Assembly: GCA_963801715.1 (NCBI GenBank)
Contig: CAWDGB010000007.1
Span: 254,017-318,016, forward strand
DNA from: CAVVJA01 sp963801715
GTDB taxonomy: Bacteria > Actinomycetota > Actinomycetes > Mycobacteriales > Jatrophihabitantaceae
Length of the DNA: 64,000 bases
Direction of reading: 5' to 3'
Position numbers and translations under genes: made by a program
In this document: in pieces, positions 42,276 through 50,787 of the stretch
Numbering within the stretch: position 1 is the stretch's first letter
Layout of the letters: every line of letters starts with the position of its first letter
The notes under the pieces: model-generated
What the model was told of the DNA's origin: nothing
Databases searched by the model: none
What the model saw: only the letters and a program-made list of their open reading frames with translations

Positions 42276-43190
42276 ATGGTCTCGGGACCGCGTTCGACAT
42301 CAGCAAGACCAACGAAGCTGGCTGTGCTCGCCGCGGTTGCCTTTATCGTCTCTTCCTGCGGGGGAAGCGGTTCCGGTCAACCCTCGCGGTCGCCATCCCT
42401 GTCTCGCGAGACGTCCCGAACGCTCGCGCCTCCATCAGCCACGTCGACCGCGGCTGCCGCACCGACGGAGACTTCCGCACCGACCGCGACATCACGACCG
42501 ACAGTCACTCGTACCCCGACCGCGAACCCCGCGCCCACGCTGACGGAGACGGAGAGGGCAACGGCGACTACGACAGCGACCGTGACCCTTCCACCCACGG
42601 TGATCGCGGCACCCACGGTCACGGCGGCTCCGACGCCTCAGCCGGCCACGCCTACTCCCACGCCGACCGCCGCCCAGACCGAGGCCGTGACACCGACGTC
42701 GAGCGATACGAGTTCCACGCCAGCATGGTTGTGGTGGCTGCTCGGCGCGATTGTGCTGGCCGTTGCCGTCGTGAGCACGTTCTTGATCCGCAGGAACAAC
42801 CGGAAGCAAGCATGGGCCGACAGGTTGTCTTCCTCCGAGGCGGATGTGGCATGGTTCTCCCGCGAGCTCATCCCGCATCTGAGCCAGGCTCCGTCCGTCC
42901 AACAGATCTCCGGCGGGTGGCGAATTTCGTCGGACCGGGTCATCGCTGCGGAAGACCGCTTGACCTCCCTCGAGGCGGCCGCAATCGACGACGTCGGCCG
43001 TGGCCAGGCTCGTACCTTGCGCGATGCCGTACGCGAAGCACGCGCGCGGCTTGATGCGCTGGCGGTCGTCGGCGACATGGCCACGGCCTTGAACCAGTTG
43101 CAAGGTGCGGCCGGAGAGCTCGAGGCAGCCCTGACCTCAGTCAGCCCAGCGATGCAAGGTGCGACGCGCGACAACCCGCCCCAACGCTGA
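42276..43190 (+). CDS. Thr/Pro-rich protein with lipobox and second membrane helix
   Basis: ATG 42276, behind AAGGAG, gives 304 residues. The N-terminus has a lipoprotein signal LAVLAAVAFIVSSCGGSGSG (VSSC lipobox), then about 100 residues of Thr/Ala/Pro repeats, a membrane helix (WLWWLLGAIVLAVAVVSTFLI), a basic stop-transfer RRNNRKQ and a cytoplasmic helical domain (about 195-300) with ADVAWFSRELIPHLSQ. So an external stalk is linked to an internal domain, suiting a wall or surface sensor. A lipobox plus a later helix is unusual; the first segment may instead be an ordinary anchor. Confidence 0.7.
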   Translation: MVSGPRSTSARPTKLAVLAAVAFIVSSCGGSGSGQPSRSPSLSRETSRTLAPPSATSTAAAAPTETSAPTATSRPTVTRTPTANPAPTLTETERATATTTATVTLPPTVIAAPTVTAAPTPQPATPTPTPTAAQTEAVTPTSSDTSSTPAWLWWLLGAIVLAVAVVSTFLIRRNNRKQAWADRLSSSEADVAWFSRELIPHLSQAPSVQQISGGWRISSDRVIAAEDRLTSLEAAAIDDVGRGQARTLRDAVREARARLDALAVVGDMATALNQLQGAAGELEAALTSVSPAMQGATRDNPPQR

Positions 43191-43260
43191 GGGATTCCCA
43201 TCAAATCGGAGACGAAGATCTGCGCACTGAACGTGTTCTAGCCCGCCAGGCTGCGACCGG

Positions 43261-43656
43261 TCACCTGCCCAGGTCTTGGAAGAGGGTCAACTGAAGTCCG
43301 GCCGGCCCGTTCAGCCGCGAATTCAGCGAGTTCCACGGTGTGTGGGTAGGGGCGGCAATGAGCGTAGCGCCGGCCTCGGTAAGTTGCTCGGTCGCCGAGG
43401 CCGCATCCGGTACGCCGAACGCGACACGGACGTGACCCGCCACCCGATGCCCGACCTCGACGTCGTCGACATATACGGCGTGTCCCGGGTCTGAGATCTC
43501 CAACGTGGCTCGGCCGGCGTCCAGGATTATTACCCGTCCCTGGTCCTCGGACAGGTACTCGGCCGACTCGGACAAGCCAAGCGTGTCCCGATAAAAGGCG
43601 ACGGCGGCGTCGTAGTCCTCGGTGGTGACCACAAGCCGCAGTTCGCTCACATTCAT
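43261..43656 (-). CDS. VOC-family protein (bleomycin-resistance/glyoxalase fold)
   Basis: ATG 43656, 7 bases after GGGAGG, gives 131 residues: LRLVVTTEDYDAAVAFYRDTLGL is the classic VOC opening, with ILDAGRATLEISD and PAGLQLTLFQDL (metal Glu replaced by Gln/Leu). An alternative start at 43680 would overlap the upstream stop. Coupled to the DUF4097-like lipoprotein gene upstream on the same strand. Confidence 0.87.
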   Translation of the reverse strand: MNVSELRLVVTTEDYDAAVAFYRDTLGLSESAEYLSEDQGRVIILDAGRATLEISDPGHAVYVDDVEVGHRVAGHVRVAFGVPDAASATEQLTEAGATLIAAPTHTPWNSLNSRLNGPAGLQLTLFQDLGR

Positions 43657-43676
43657 AGGAGTGCCTCCCTCACGCG

Positions 43677-44408
43677 TCATCCGTTCTCGATCCTGATGGC
43701 GCCGATGGTTGTGGTCACGTCCAGGCGATGCGTCGACGATGAGTCCTGGTCGACCTTGACATTCTTTATGCCCACCGTTGTGTCGGTGGTGACCGCGTAC
43801 TTCGTGCCACCGGGCACAGTTAGCACGACCTCTGCGACATCGCTCTTCACCTTGACCGAGTTGGGCGGCGACGCGAACTTGAGGTTGACCTCGCCAGCAT
43901 TGGTCGTGACCTCATACGCTCCAGCGCCGAGCGAGGTTCCCTGGACCCGTCCGGCCTTGGTAGAGATTGTCGTGTTAGCAAACGGGCCGTTCAACTTCAT
44001 GTCCCCAGCTGTGCCATCAACGTTTAGCGTGATTCGCGCGGGCATGGTCACGGCGTAGTCGACGGAGCAGCCGACACCGAAAGTGATTCCGAACGGGCAC
44101 TTGGCGGTCAACGTGGCTGACGAGCCGGTCACGCCCTTTGTCGTCGTGGCTTTACCGTGCAGTTGCTCCCTTACGGTGATCGCGGTCGCGCTATCTTGCG
44201 CGGTCACGTCGATGGCCACCGCATCTCCGTCTATCCGCAGCGATGTCACAGTCGTGGGGAGCTGATAATTGCCGCCGACCGGAGCCGGCCCGCTCGAGCT
44301 GCCACTCGTCCCAGTTGTTGAACGTCCGTTGCTGACCGAGCTGCACGCGGCTACCCCGATGACCACCAATGTGCTCAGCGACATCCCTACCATCCACCGC
44401 GACGGCAT
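43677..44408 (-). CDS. DUF4097-like beta-strand-repeat lipoprotein
   Basis: ATG 44408, 7 bases after AAGGAGG, gives 243 residues. The lipoprotein signal ends in LVVIGVAACSSVSN. The mature part is a repetitive beta structure: YAVTMPARITLNVDGTAGDM, FANTTISTKAGRVQGTSLGA, and NAGEVNLKF repeat the polar-hydrophobic ladder of DUF4097 adhesin-like domains. It probably sits at the outer face of the membrane. Function of the family is unknown. Confidence 0.75.
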   Translation of the reverse strand: MPSRWMVGMSLSTLVVIGVAACSSVSNGRSTTGTSGSSSGPAPVGGNYQLPTTVTSLRIDGDAVAIDVTAQDSATAITVREQLHGKATTTKGVTGSSATLTAKCPFGITFGVGCSVDYAVTMPARITLNVDGTAGDMKLNGPFANTTISTKAGRVQGTSLGAGAYEVTTNAGEVNLKFASPPNSVKVKSDVAEVVLTVPGGTKYAVTTDTTVGIKNVKVDQDSSSTHRLDVTTTIGAIRIENG

Positions 44409-44823
44409 AACGCGACCTCCTTCCGGCCCCTGCGGACATGGGGCCCGCGGCATGGCCCGAACTGGCTTCGTGTTGCCGAGCCTGGTAACAACTATGTCGT
44501 CTCGGCAGCGACCGTGTCGATCACCGGCTCCGATGGGCAGCCGCTTCGGCGATGGGCACGACGCAATCATCGGTGAGACCGTGGAGCGTGCTACGCGTCC
44601 GATCGTGCCCGGTCCGATGGAGATTCACCCCATCCCGGACGAGCCACGCGCCGTACTCGTTTCGACGCTGATCGTTGATCTGGCCTGGCAATCTCGTGGT
44701 GGATTGGCCAGCCGACCTGATCTCGGGGAACATGCGGGCAATCATGGCCGGTTCGCGCGATGACCTCGAGGCCGTTCTGCGATAGCACCGCGCGTGAGCC
44801 GGGCCTCAATCCAGCCGTGCAGG
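44409..44823. other. Intergenic region
   Basis: 415 bases between the divergently read lipoprotein and aldolase ends. Open frames on both strands have no ribosome site. A minus-strand reading with NEYGAWLVRDGVNLHRTG looks protein-like but is not recognised. Confidence 0.35.
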
Positions 44824-45483
44824 TCACTCGGTCAGGCGTAGTCCGTAGCGGTGTCCACGAGCCTCCTCGCTGCGGACATGTTCCAAGAACTGTGGCGGGC
44901 ATTCGGTGGAATGGTCGCCTAGCAATCGGGCACGGTAGGAAGCCTCGGCGGCCGCCTCGAGATTCACGGCTCGTGAAAGGACAAGGTCAGGTGTGTCGCC
45001 TACGACGAGACAACCGTGGTGGCGGAGCAGCACCACATCGGCGCCGGCGGCGAGTTCCGCGGCGGCCGCGTTAGCCAGTTGTGCCGACCCCGGATGCAGG
45101 TAGGGAACGGTCGCGATATCGCGCAAATAGAAGGCGTGGTCGGTCGTGATGGTGCGGATCGGGATGTCGAGTACAGGTAACAAGGTTGCCATCGGCGGGT
45201 GCAGATGCACGCTCCATACGACGTCCTGCCGGGCCCGCAGGGCGGCCAGGTGCAGGAGCAGTTCGCTGGTCGGTGCGTGAGCGCCTTCGAGGCGGCGCCC
45301 GTCGAGAGAGATCTGGACGAGGTTCGCAGCGCTCAGGTCGGCGAGGTTCCATCCGCTAGGTGTCACCCACATCCGGTCGTCGGTGATGCGCGCCGCTATG
45401 TTGCCTCCCGCAGCCACCACGAGCCCGGCTCGCGCTACCGCTCGCCCGAGGTCGATCACGCCTTCCCGGATGGAATCAGTCAC
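44824..45483 (-). CDS. Class II aldolase (fuculose-phosphate aldolase-like)
   Basis: The 219-residue protein has the class II aldolase/adducin fold. GLVVAAGGNIAARITDD supplies the phosphate-binding GN; Glu74 (TSELLLH), His93 and His95 (WSVHLHPP) and His155 (LLRHHGCLV) match the catalytic Glu73 and zinc ligands His92, His94 and His155 of FucA. Its ATG overlaps the mtnA stop (ATGA). With MtnA it would split 5-deoxy- or methylthio-ribulose-1-phosphate to DHAP plus an aldehyde (DHAP shunt) rather than act as the dehydratase MtnB, though that cannot be excluded. Confidence 0.88.
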   Translation of the reverse strand: MTDSIREGVIDLGRAVARAGLVVAAGGNIAARITDDRMWVTPSGWNLADLSAANLVQISLDGRRLEGAHAPTSELLLHLAALRARQDVVWSVHLHPPMATLLPVLDIPIRTITTDHAFYLRDIATVPYLHPGSAQLANAAAAELAAGADVVLLRHHGCLVVGDTPDLVLSRAVNLEAAAEASYRARLLGDHSTECPPQFLEHVRSEEARGHRYGLRLTE

Positions 45484-46484
45484 GCCGGAGTCTCCCCGAC
45501 AGCTGGGCGTACCACCCTTCGCTCGGTTACCAGCGCGGTGACCAAGTCGGCGGGAGTGACGTCGAAGGCGGGGTTGAGGGCCCGTGCCCCGGTCGGAGCT
45601 ATCCGCATTTCGCGGATGGTCAGCACCTCGTCCTGCGATCTGAGCTCGATTGGCACGTCCGCGCCCCTCGGCGTCTCGGTGTCGACGGTTGACTCCGGCG
45701 CGGCTACGACGAATGGCACGCCAACCCGGGCGGCGGCCAGCGCGAGCGGGAAGGTGCCCACCTTGTTGACCACGTCGCCATTGGCGGCTACCCGGTCGGC
45801 GCCGACGACAACCGCGTCCGCCATGCCGCCCGCAATGACCCCGGGGCCCGCCGCATCGACGACGATCTGGTACTCCGCGCCGAGACGCTCCAGCTCCCAG
45901 GCGGTGAGGCGACTGCCCTGTAGCAGCGGCCGGGTCTCACCGACGTATACCGAGCGCAGCCGGCCCAGGGCGGACAGCGAATGAACGACGCCCAATGCGG
46001 TGCCCCACTCGACACAGGCCAGGGCTCCGGCGTTGCAGTGCGTATAGATCCGGAGCCGATCCACATCGACGAGGTCGATGAGTAGCTGCGCTCCGGTGGC
46101 GCCGATGGCGCGGTTCACCTCACCGTCTTCGGTGAGAACACGAAGTGCCTCGTCCTTGACCGCCGTCGGACCCTCTGCGAGACGGGCCATGACCCGGTCC
46201 ACACCGCGGGCGAGATTCACCGCCGTCGGCCGGGCGGCGCGCAGCCGGGTTACCGCAGCGTGCAGGGTGGCATCGTCCCATCCGGCTTGCTTCGCTTCCT
46301 GGACGGCGAGTAATACCCCGAGCGCCCCGGCTGCGCCCAGCAGCGGAGCACCGCGCACCGCCAGTCGACAGATCGCATCGACCAACTCGTCCACGGTCGT
46401 GACCGCCAACCACAGCTCCTCCTGAGGCAAGCGGGTCTGATCGAGCAGGACGACCTGGTCATCCACCCAGTCGATACTCCGCAC
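45480..46484 (-). CDS. mtnA: S-methyl-5-thioribose-1-phosphate isomerase
   Basis: MtnA opens the ring of methylthioribose-1-phosphate (and 5-deoxyribose-1-phosphate) to the ribulose form. Start GTG 46484 gives RSIDWVDDQVVLLDQTRLP, the usual opening; an in-frame extension to 46670 is unrelated. Motifs: RGAPLLGAAGALGVLL, THCNAGALACVEWG (active-site Cys), ETRPLLQGSRLTAWEL, and GADRVAANGDVVNKVGT (active-site Asp). Order is flavoprotein - mtnA - aldolase on one strand, with the last two overlapping by 4 bases. No mtnK or mtnP is seen in the window. Confidence 0.95.
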   Translation of the reverse strand: MRSIDWVDDQVVLLDQTRLPQEELWLAVTTVDELVDAICRLAVRGAPLLGAAGALGVLLAVQEAKQAGWDDATLHAAVTRLRAARPTAVNLARGVDRVMARLAEGPTAVKDEALRVLTEDGEVNRAIGATGAQLLIDLVDVDRLRIYTHCNAGALACVEWGTALGVVHSLSALGRLRSVYVGETRPLLQGSRLTAWELERLGAEYQIVVDAAGPGVIAGGMADAVVVGADRVAANGDVVNKVGTFPLALAAARVGVPFVVAAPESTVDTETPRGADVPIELRSQDEVLTIREMRIAPTGARALNPAFDVTPADLVTALVTERRVVRPAVGETPA

Positions 46485-46545
46485 CTGCACCTCCCGGTCC
46501 TCGGTGCCCAACGCTGACCATCGTGGCCCACGGTCCGGCCGGCCG

Positions 46546-47682
46546 TCAGTGAGCGATCGCACGAACCAGCCGGCGGACGTCGATGGCGATCTCTCGGAGC
46601 AGCCCGGACAGCGGAATGCTGATGCCGACGGTGTAGAGGCCGACGGCCTCGGGCGCGCCCCGCGAGCCAATAGTCGGCAGGTCGCGATCGTCGAGTAGCC
46701 CGAGCGGGCCGAGAATGGGATGCAGTCCGCTCGTGTAACCGGTCGCGGCGACCACGGCGTCGGGGGAGGATCGGAACCCGTCGGCGTGGATCACGTCTCG
46801 GCCGTCGAGGGCCATCACCGCGGTCCGGATCGTTATCGCACCCGATCGCACCGCGGCGACAAAGCCGTGGTCGAGGACGGGCACGGTGCCGGTGCGTTGA
46901 AACTGCGAGTAGGGAGCTTTCGGTCGGGGGAGCCCGTACCCCGACAGATCGGGAACCGTAATTCGCCGCAGGGCGGCTCCGAGCGGATTCACGATCGCCG
47001 GCGGTGCGTATCGCAATGCAATGCCGACCGGCTGCGTCGGGACGCCGTGAGTGTCGCGGCGCAGGATGGTCGGTGGGGTGCGCACGGCCATCTCGACGGT
47101 CACGTCTCGGGCGCCGGCCAGGTCGGCGGCGATTTCCGCGGCCGAATTGCCCGCTCCGACCACCAGGACGCGCTGCCCGCGATATGCGTTCGGATTGCGG
47201 TACTGCGAGGAGTGGATCAACGGCGGTTTGAACGTGTCCCGACCTGACCAGTTGGGAATGCGTGGTTTCGTGCATGCTCCGGTAGCCAGCACGACCCGCT
47301 GCGACCGCAGCGGGCCGTCTGATGTCGACAGCGTCCATCCGTCATGGTCATGGGCACTCAGGCCCTGCAGCTCGACGCCGAACCGGGGCCGGACGTCGAA
47401 CCGGCGGGCATAGCGTTCGAGGTAGGCAACGAAGTCGTCGCGGGCCACCCAGGGCCCGAACACCGTCGGAATCGACATGCCCGGTAGGCCCGACAGCCAC
47501 CGGATGGTGTGCAGCCGGAAGCTGTCGTAACGGGTCCGCCAGGCCGAGCCGACCGAGTCGGATCGATCGATCACCAGCACCGACATGCCGGCTCCCTGTA
47601 GGCGCGTCGCCGCGCTGAGTCCCGCCGGGCCGGCGCCGACAACGACCACGCCGTGACTCGTCACAGGGCAGGCGTCAGTCAC
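46546..47682 (-). CDS. Flavin-containing monooxygenase-like FAD/NADPH oxidoreductase
   Basis: The 378-residue protein has the FAD motif VVVVGAGPAGLSAATRL at about 12-28 and the NADPH motif VLVVGAGNSAAEIAADL, with WRTRYDSFRLHT, a YUCCA/FMO-like variant of the flavin monooxygenase region, between them. These enzymes hydroxylate nitrogen, sulfur or ketone centres. It precedes mtnA by 61 bases and may be in the same transcript, but a link to sulfur salvage is not shown. Confidence 0.88.
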   Translation of the reverse strand: MTDACPVTSHGVVVVGAGPAGLSAATRLQGAGMSVLVIDRSDSVGSAWRTRYDSFRLHTIRWLSGLPGMSIPTVFGPWVARDDFVAYLERYARRFDVRPRFGVELQGLSAHDHDGWTLSTSDGPLRSQRVVLATGACTKPRIPNWSGRDTFKPPLIHSSQYRNPNAYRGQRVLVVGAGNSAAEIAADLAGARDVTVEMAVRTPPTILRRDTHGVPTQPVGIALRYAPPAIVNPLGAALRRITVPDLSGYGLPRPKAPYSQFQRTGTVPVLDHGFVAAVRSGAITIRTAVMALDGRDVIHADGFRSSPDAVVAATGYTSGLHPILGPLGLLDDRDLPTIGSRGAPEAVGLYTVGISIPLSGLLREIAIDVRRLVRAIAH

Positions 47683-47893
47683 TAGACGGTTTGCCTGTCA
47701 CTGACGAATGTCCGCATGTTCACGGGGTTTCACACCTTGCATCATCCGCCAGGTCTGACACCTTGCCGAGTGGGCGCGGGAGGGAGCCCGCATCCGGCCG
47801 GGCGTCCAAGGCGTCAAGACATTCCAAGATGGTTCCCAGCGGGTACCTGGTTTGGTCTAATGATTCGCACAGCATCCCGATAAGGAGTAGGCG

Positions 47894-48364
47894 ATGAAAC
47901 GACTCGGTCGATGGTCACTGGTGGGCGTAGCACTCGCTGGCGTGGTCCTGGCATTTTCGGTCGCACCTGGCGGGGCCACGCCGCCGTCAGCGCTGACCCA
48001 GGTCGTCTTGGCGCGGGGAAACGACGTCTCCCATGGGACCATCCCGCTGCAATTCGGGACGGACATTGTCATGGTGCAGCTCACGGTCGATCCCGGTGGC
48101 TCCTCCGGCTGGCACTCCCATCCAGGGGGCGCAATCATCGTCGTCAAGCAGGGATCGATCACCGTTCACAAAGCGATCGGCAGCCAGTGCCAGATCGAGA
48201 CGTACAGCGCGGGGCAGGCATTCCTCGAGCGCCCCGGCGAAATCGATCAGGTCACCAATGACGGCACTGCCCCCTACATTCTTCTCGTCACCTTCCCGCG
48301 TGTGCCGCCGGGCGGCTCCCCGAGAATTGACCAGCCGGATCCCGGCACGTGCCCGGGTGTCTGA
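47894..48364 (+). CDS. Secreted cupin protein
   Basis: ATG 47894, 7 bases after AAGGAG, gives 156 residues with a signal peptide (LVGVALAGVVLAFSVAPGGA) and one cupin barrel: DPGGSSGWHSHPGGAIIVVK supplies His-x-His, and AGQAFLERPGEIDQVTNDG the second motif. Here the second-motif His is absent (Gln in DQV), so the metal site may be incomplete. It acts outside the membrane. A long hairpin follows 66 bases after its stop. Confidence 0.85.
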   Translation: MKRLGRWSLVGVALAGVVLAFSVAPGGATPPSALTQVVLARGNDVSHGTIPLQFGTDIVMVQLTVDPGGSSGWHSHPGGAIIVVKQGSITVHKAIGSQCQIETYSAGQAFLERPGEIDQVTNDGTAPYILLVTFPRVPPGGSPRIDQPDPGTCPGV

Positions 48365-48430
48365 CGAGTTGACCCGCTGGCACTAGAGGGTTCCGCCGCC
48401 GCCCCTCCAATCGGCGCGGGGGTTCCCGTG

Positions 48431-48480
48431 GAAGAAGGCGCCCCGCCCCTGGTCAGGAGACCTAGGGCAGGGCGCTCTTC
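48431..48480. terminator. Long hairpin between convergent genes
   Basis: GAAGA (48431-48435) pairs with TCTTC (48476-48480), then GCGCCC with GGGCGC and CCC/GCCC with GGGC, giving about 16 pairs with two small bulges around a central loop. It stands 3' to both the cupin gene (+) and the ribbon-helix-helix gene (-), so it can serve both as terminator. Confidence 0.6.
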
Positions 48481-48483
48481 GCG

Positions 48484-48678
48484 CTATGGGCTAGGCGGCG
48501 CGTTGCGCTCGATTTGCTCGTGGACGCGTTCGAGGAGCACCACCACTTGCGCGTTGAGTGATCTCCGCTCTCGTTTCGCTAGGTCGACCAGCCACTCATG
48601 TAGGTCCTGAGGCATTCGTACGCCGACGTAATGAGTTGCATCGCTGGTAACCGCGCCGTTCCTATCTGTGTGTGTCAT
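48484..48678 (-). CDS. Ribbon-helix-helix (Arc/CopG-type) protein
   Basis: A 64-residue protein: HYVGVRMPQDLHEWLVDLA gives the DNA-contacting beta strand and helix one, and KRERRSLNAQVVVLLERVH the turn and helix two. This is the Arc-like RHH fold found in antitoxins, plasmid copy-control and transposon regulators. No toxin gene adjoins, so it may be a solitary regulator of its own AT-rich divergent promoter. Confidence 0.85.
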   Translation of the reverse strand: MTHTDRNGAVTSDATHYVGVRMPQDLHEWLVDLAKRERRSLNAQVVVLLERVHEQIERNAPPSP

Positions 48679-48702
48679 GTCAACATCCTGCGTATCTCAT
48701 AT

Positions 48703-48771
48703 ATGTAAAGCGTTGTAGGACTAAGGTCACTTGTTACCGCATAGCAAGTATATGCAACACTGTCTTTACAT
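48703..48771. promoter_or_regulatory. AT-rich divergent control region with 8-bp inverted repeat
   Basis: ATGTAAAG (48703-48710) and CTTTACAT (48764-48771) are exact inverted repeats in the 180-base spacer between the RHH gene and the rightward membrane-protein gene. The stretch is markedly AT-rich for this genome. RHH dimers bind short AT-containing half-sites, so these may be operators; this is inference. Confidence 0.4.
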
Positions 48772-48858
48772 TCGGTAAGAGGTCACGGCACGTCCCGGTT
48801 GGTGCGGCTCTTCGAGGGACCTTCATCGCCATCACTCACCAGATCTGGGAGAACAGCC

Positions 48859-49554
48859 ATGACCGCGCGCGGACCCAGCCTGCACGACTACCCGTTTATC
48901 GGCGAGCCACCGCAGCCGCCGCCACCGCAGCCGCCCCGCAAGCGTTGGTACCAGCGCTGGCCGGCCTGGATCGGCATCGGCGTCATCGCCGTGATCGTTA
49001 CGGCGCTAATCGCGGGTCTCGCGGGCGGCGGCGGCAGCAAGGCCGACGCGCAGCCGGCCAACCCGCCGTCGCAGTCCACGGAGCCACCGCTGGCGTACAA
49101 CATCCCGTATGACGTGCCGACCCCGGACCCGACGCCGACGCCGACGCCCGAGCCGAAGCGCGAGTATGCGGCCAAGTTTGGTGTGCCGTACGAGGTGAGC
49201 GGGACCGACTCGACGACCGACGCGCCAATTTCGGCGACCTACACGATCGCCTCGCCGGTGCACGACGCGTCGTTCTTCGACGGCATGGAGCAGCCCAAGG
49301 CCGGTCAGTTCGTGTCGTTCAGCGTGGCCCTCGTCGCTGCGACCGACGGTGTGGATTACAACGAGTGGAACTGGTATGTGCGCACCGGCAACGGCTCGCA
49401 CGTCGACCCGGCGAGCTGGAAAGACCCGTCCCTCGGCAGTGGCACCGCGCACGCCGGGGAGAAGGTGACCGGTTACGTCACCTTCGACGCCCCGGTGCAC
49501 GGGACGCTGGTCTACGCGCCGAGCGGCGAGGCCATCGGCGAATGGCCGTACTGA
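48859..49554 (+). CDS. Membrane-anchored DUF4352-like protein
   Basis: ATG 48859, 7 bases after GGGAG, gives 231 residues: a short cytoplasmic Pro-rich part (EPPQPPPPQPPRKRWYQRW), one helix (WIGIGVIAVIVTALIAGLAG), a Pro/Thr linker (PTPDPTPTPTPEPKREYAAK) and a beta-rich external domain (about 115-231) that resembles the immunoprotease-related DUF4352 fold. A similar layout is common in Gram-positive genomes. Its distant neighbour at 49943 is of the type often paired with it. Confidence 0.7.
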   Translation: MTARGPSLHDYPFIGEPPQPPPPQPPRKRWYQRWPAWIGIGVIAVIVTALIAGLAGGGGSKADAQPANPPSQSTEPPLAYNIPYDVPTPDPTPTPTPEPKREYAAKFGVPYEVSGTDSTTDAPISATYTIASPVHDASFFDGMEQPKAGQFVSFSVALVAATDGVDYNEWNWYVRTGNGSHVDPASWKDPSLGSGTAHAGEKVTGYVTFDAPVHGTLVYAPSGEAIGEWPY

Positions 49555-49942
49555 TCGGCACCACCGGCGACGTCGTCACCAAAGTCTCGAACCCGTTCGA
49601 AGCCGGGCCTGTGGCGTCGCTCGTATTCCTGATCATGATGGCGTCCGCCGCGGCGACGCGAAGCAGATGAGCGCCGGCTACCTCACCGGCGCGCACAGCC
49701 CGCACACGCTCGGCCGTGCGACCTCAGCATCCGTCGCACCGACGGGCAGCCGCTGACGGCCGATGAGGGCGGCACCGTAACCGGCGCGCTGCCCACCGTG
49801 CACGTGCCGCGTTACCGCAAGCTGGACCGCCGATTCCGCAGAACCGGGGGAGAGGTCGGGTCCTCAGTCCGCGTCGCCATCGAGACGCTCGACGCGGACG
49901 CCGAAACCAAGGAGCGCCTCAACCACACAGGATTGGACTGGA
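49555..49942 (+). other. Gene debris between two small membrane-protein genes
   Basis: 388 bases hold two readable stretches: KVSNPFEAGPVASLVFLIMM near 49580 and DGQPLTADEGGTVTGALPTV running into RYRKLDRRFRRTGGEVGSSV near 49740-49880, the latter in one frame with stop at about 49986. They lack starts and do not join, so I regard them as fragments of deleted genes of unknown type, possibly from a mobile element. Confidence 0.4.
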
Positions 49943-50299
49943 ATGACACTCGCGCAAGAACCAACCGCAATACCCAAGATCCGTAAGCCCTACTTCGGCT
50001 TGGCGATCGCCGGCTTCACGGTCGGGCTTGCCGGCCTCTTGTTCGGCCTGATCCCGATCCTGTTCATCCTCGCCTGGGTGCTCGGCGCCGCGGCGCTCGT
50101 GTTCAGCATCGTCGGCCGCAAGCACGGCCTCGGCAAGGCCGGCGTCGCTGTCAGCATCGCGGCCATCGTGATGGGCTTCGTCGGCGTCGCCATCGTCGCC
50201 AGCGCGACGAACAAGCTGGAGCGGGACCTGAACAACATCAGCTCCGACCTCAGCTCGGCCGCATCGGCGGTCCCCACCGACGCGCCCACGCCGCGATGA
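49943..50299 (+). CDS. DUF4190-like small membrane protein
   Basis: The 118-residue protein has two hydrophobic hairpins: YFGLAIAGFTVGLAGLLFGL with IPILFILAWVLGAAALVFSI, then GKAGVAVSIAAIVMGFVGVA, followed by a helical exterior tail (NKLERDLNNISSDLSSAAS). This matches DUF4190-type proteins, often found next to DUF4352 proteins. Function unknown. Confidence 0.7.
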   Translation: MTLAQEPTAIPKIRKPYFGLAIAGFTVGLAGLLFGLIPILFILAWVLGAAALVFSIVGRKHGLGKAGVAVSIAAIVMGFVGVAIVASATNKLERDLNNISSDLSSAASAVPTDAPTPR

Positions 50300-50575
50300 G
50301 GTCGTCGGCGGACTGGGCGATCTTCGCTGACGAGCAAGATGTCGTCGATGCACGGCCGAGCCTGTCGAGGCAATGGTGAACCCGGCTCGCAATGCCAAGG
50401 CAAGAGCCCTGAATCGCCGGTGGCGGCTGAACCCGTCACACCCACGACGACGGCCCAGCGTCAGGGCCATGGCACGGCGGGAGGTTCAGCACCAGGCCGC
50501 ACTCGCGCCCGTCAACCAGGAAGCCAGCGGTAGGTGCGATGGCCGCGCGCTCCCATCCACACCGACGGCACCCGC

Positions 50576-50707
50576 ATGTTCACCCGGCTAGGCGAGCACG
50601 GCTACGTCCACCCTGCGACACCGGGCGACAAGGCCGACGACCTCAACGCAGTCATGCCCGGCCCGCACCTGGTGTTGCTCAAGGAGCTCATCCGCGGCGG
50701 CTACTGA
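50576..50707 (+). pseudogene. Fragment of an unidentified gene
   Basis: From ATG 50576 the frame reads FTRLGEHGYVHPATPGDKAD and ends LVLLKELIRGGY. The same frame is open further upstream (API HTDGT precedes the ATG) with no start or ribosome site, so this looks like the 3' end of a longer gene. The wider gap 50300-50787 holds nothing else I can support. Confidence 0.35.
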
Positions 50708-50787
50708 ACCATCCACTGCACTCAAGCAGATATGCAGGACTCAGGTTCGAATGGGCCCACAACTGGGAGACGCCGTTGACCGGGCAG

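Noticed and set aside
48484..48678. Antitoxin of a toxin-antitoxin pair
   Set aside because: The RHH protein has no adjacent toxin-like gene on either side.
50700..50770. tRNA-like T-arm sequence GGTTCGAAT near 50752
   Set aside because: The flanking bases do not form a T-stem and no acceptor or anticodon stem is present.
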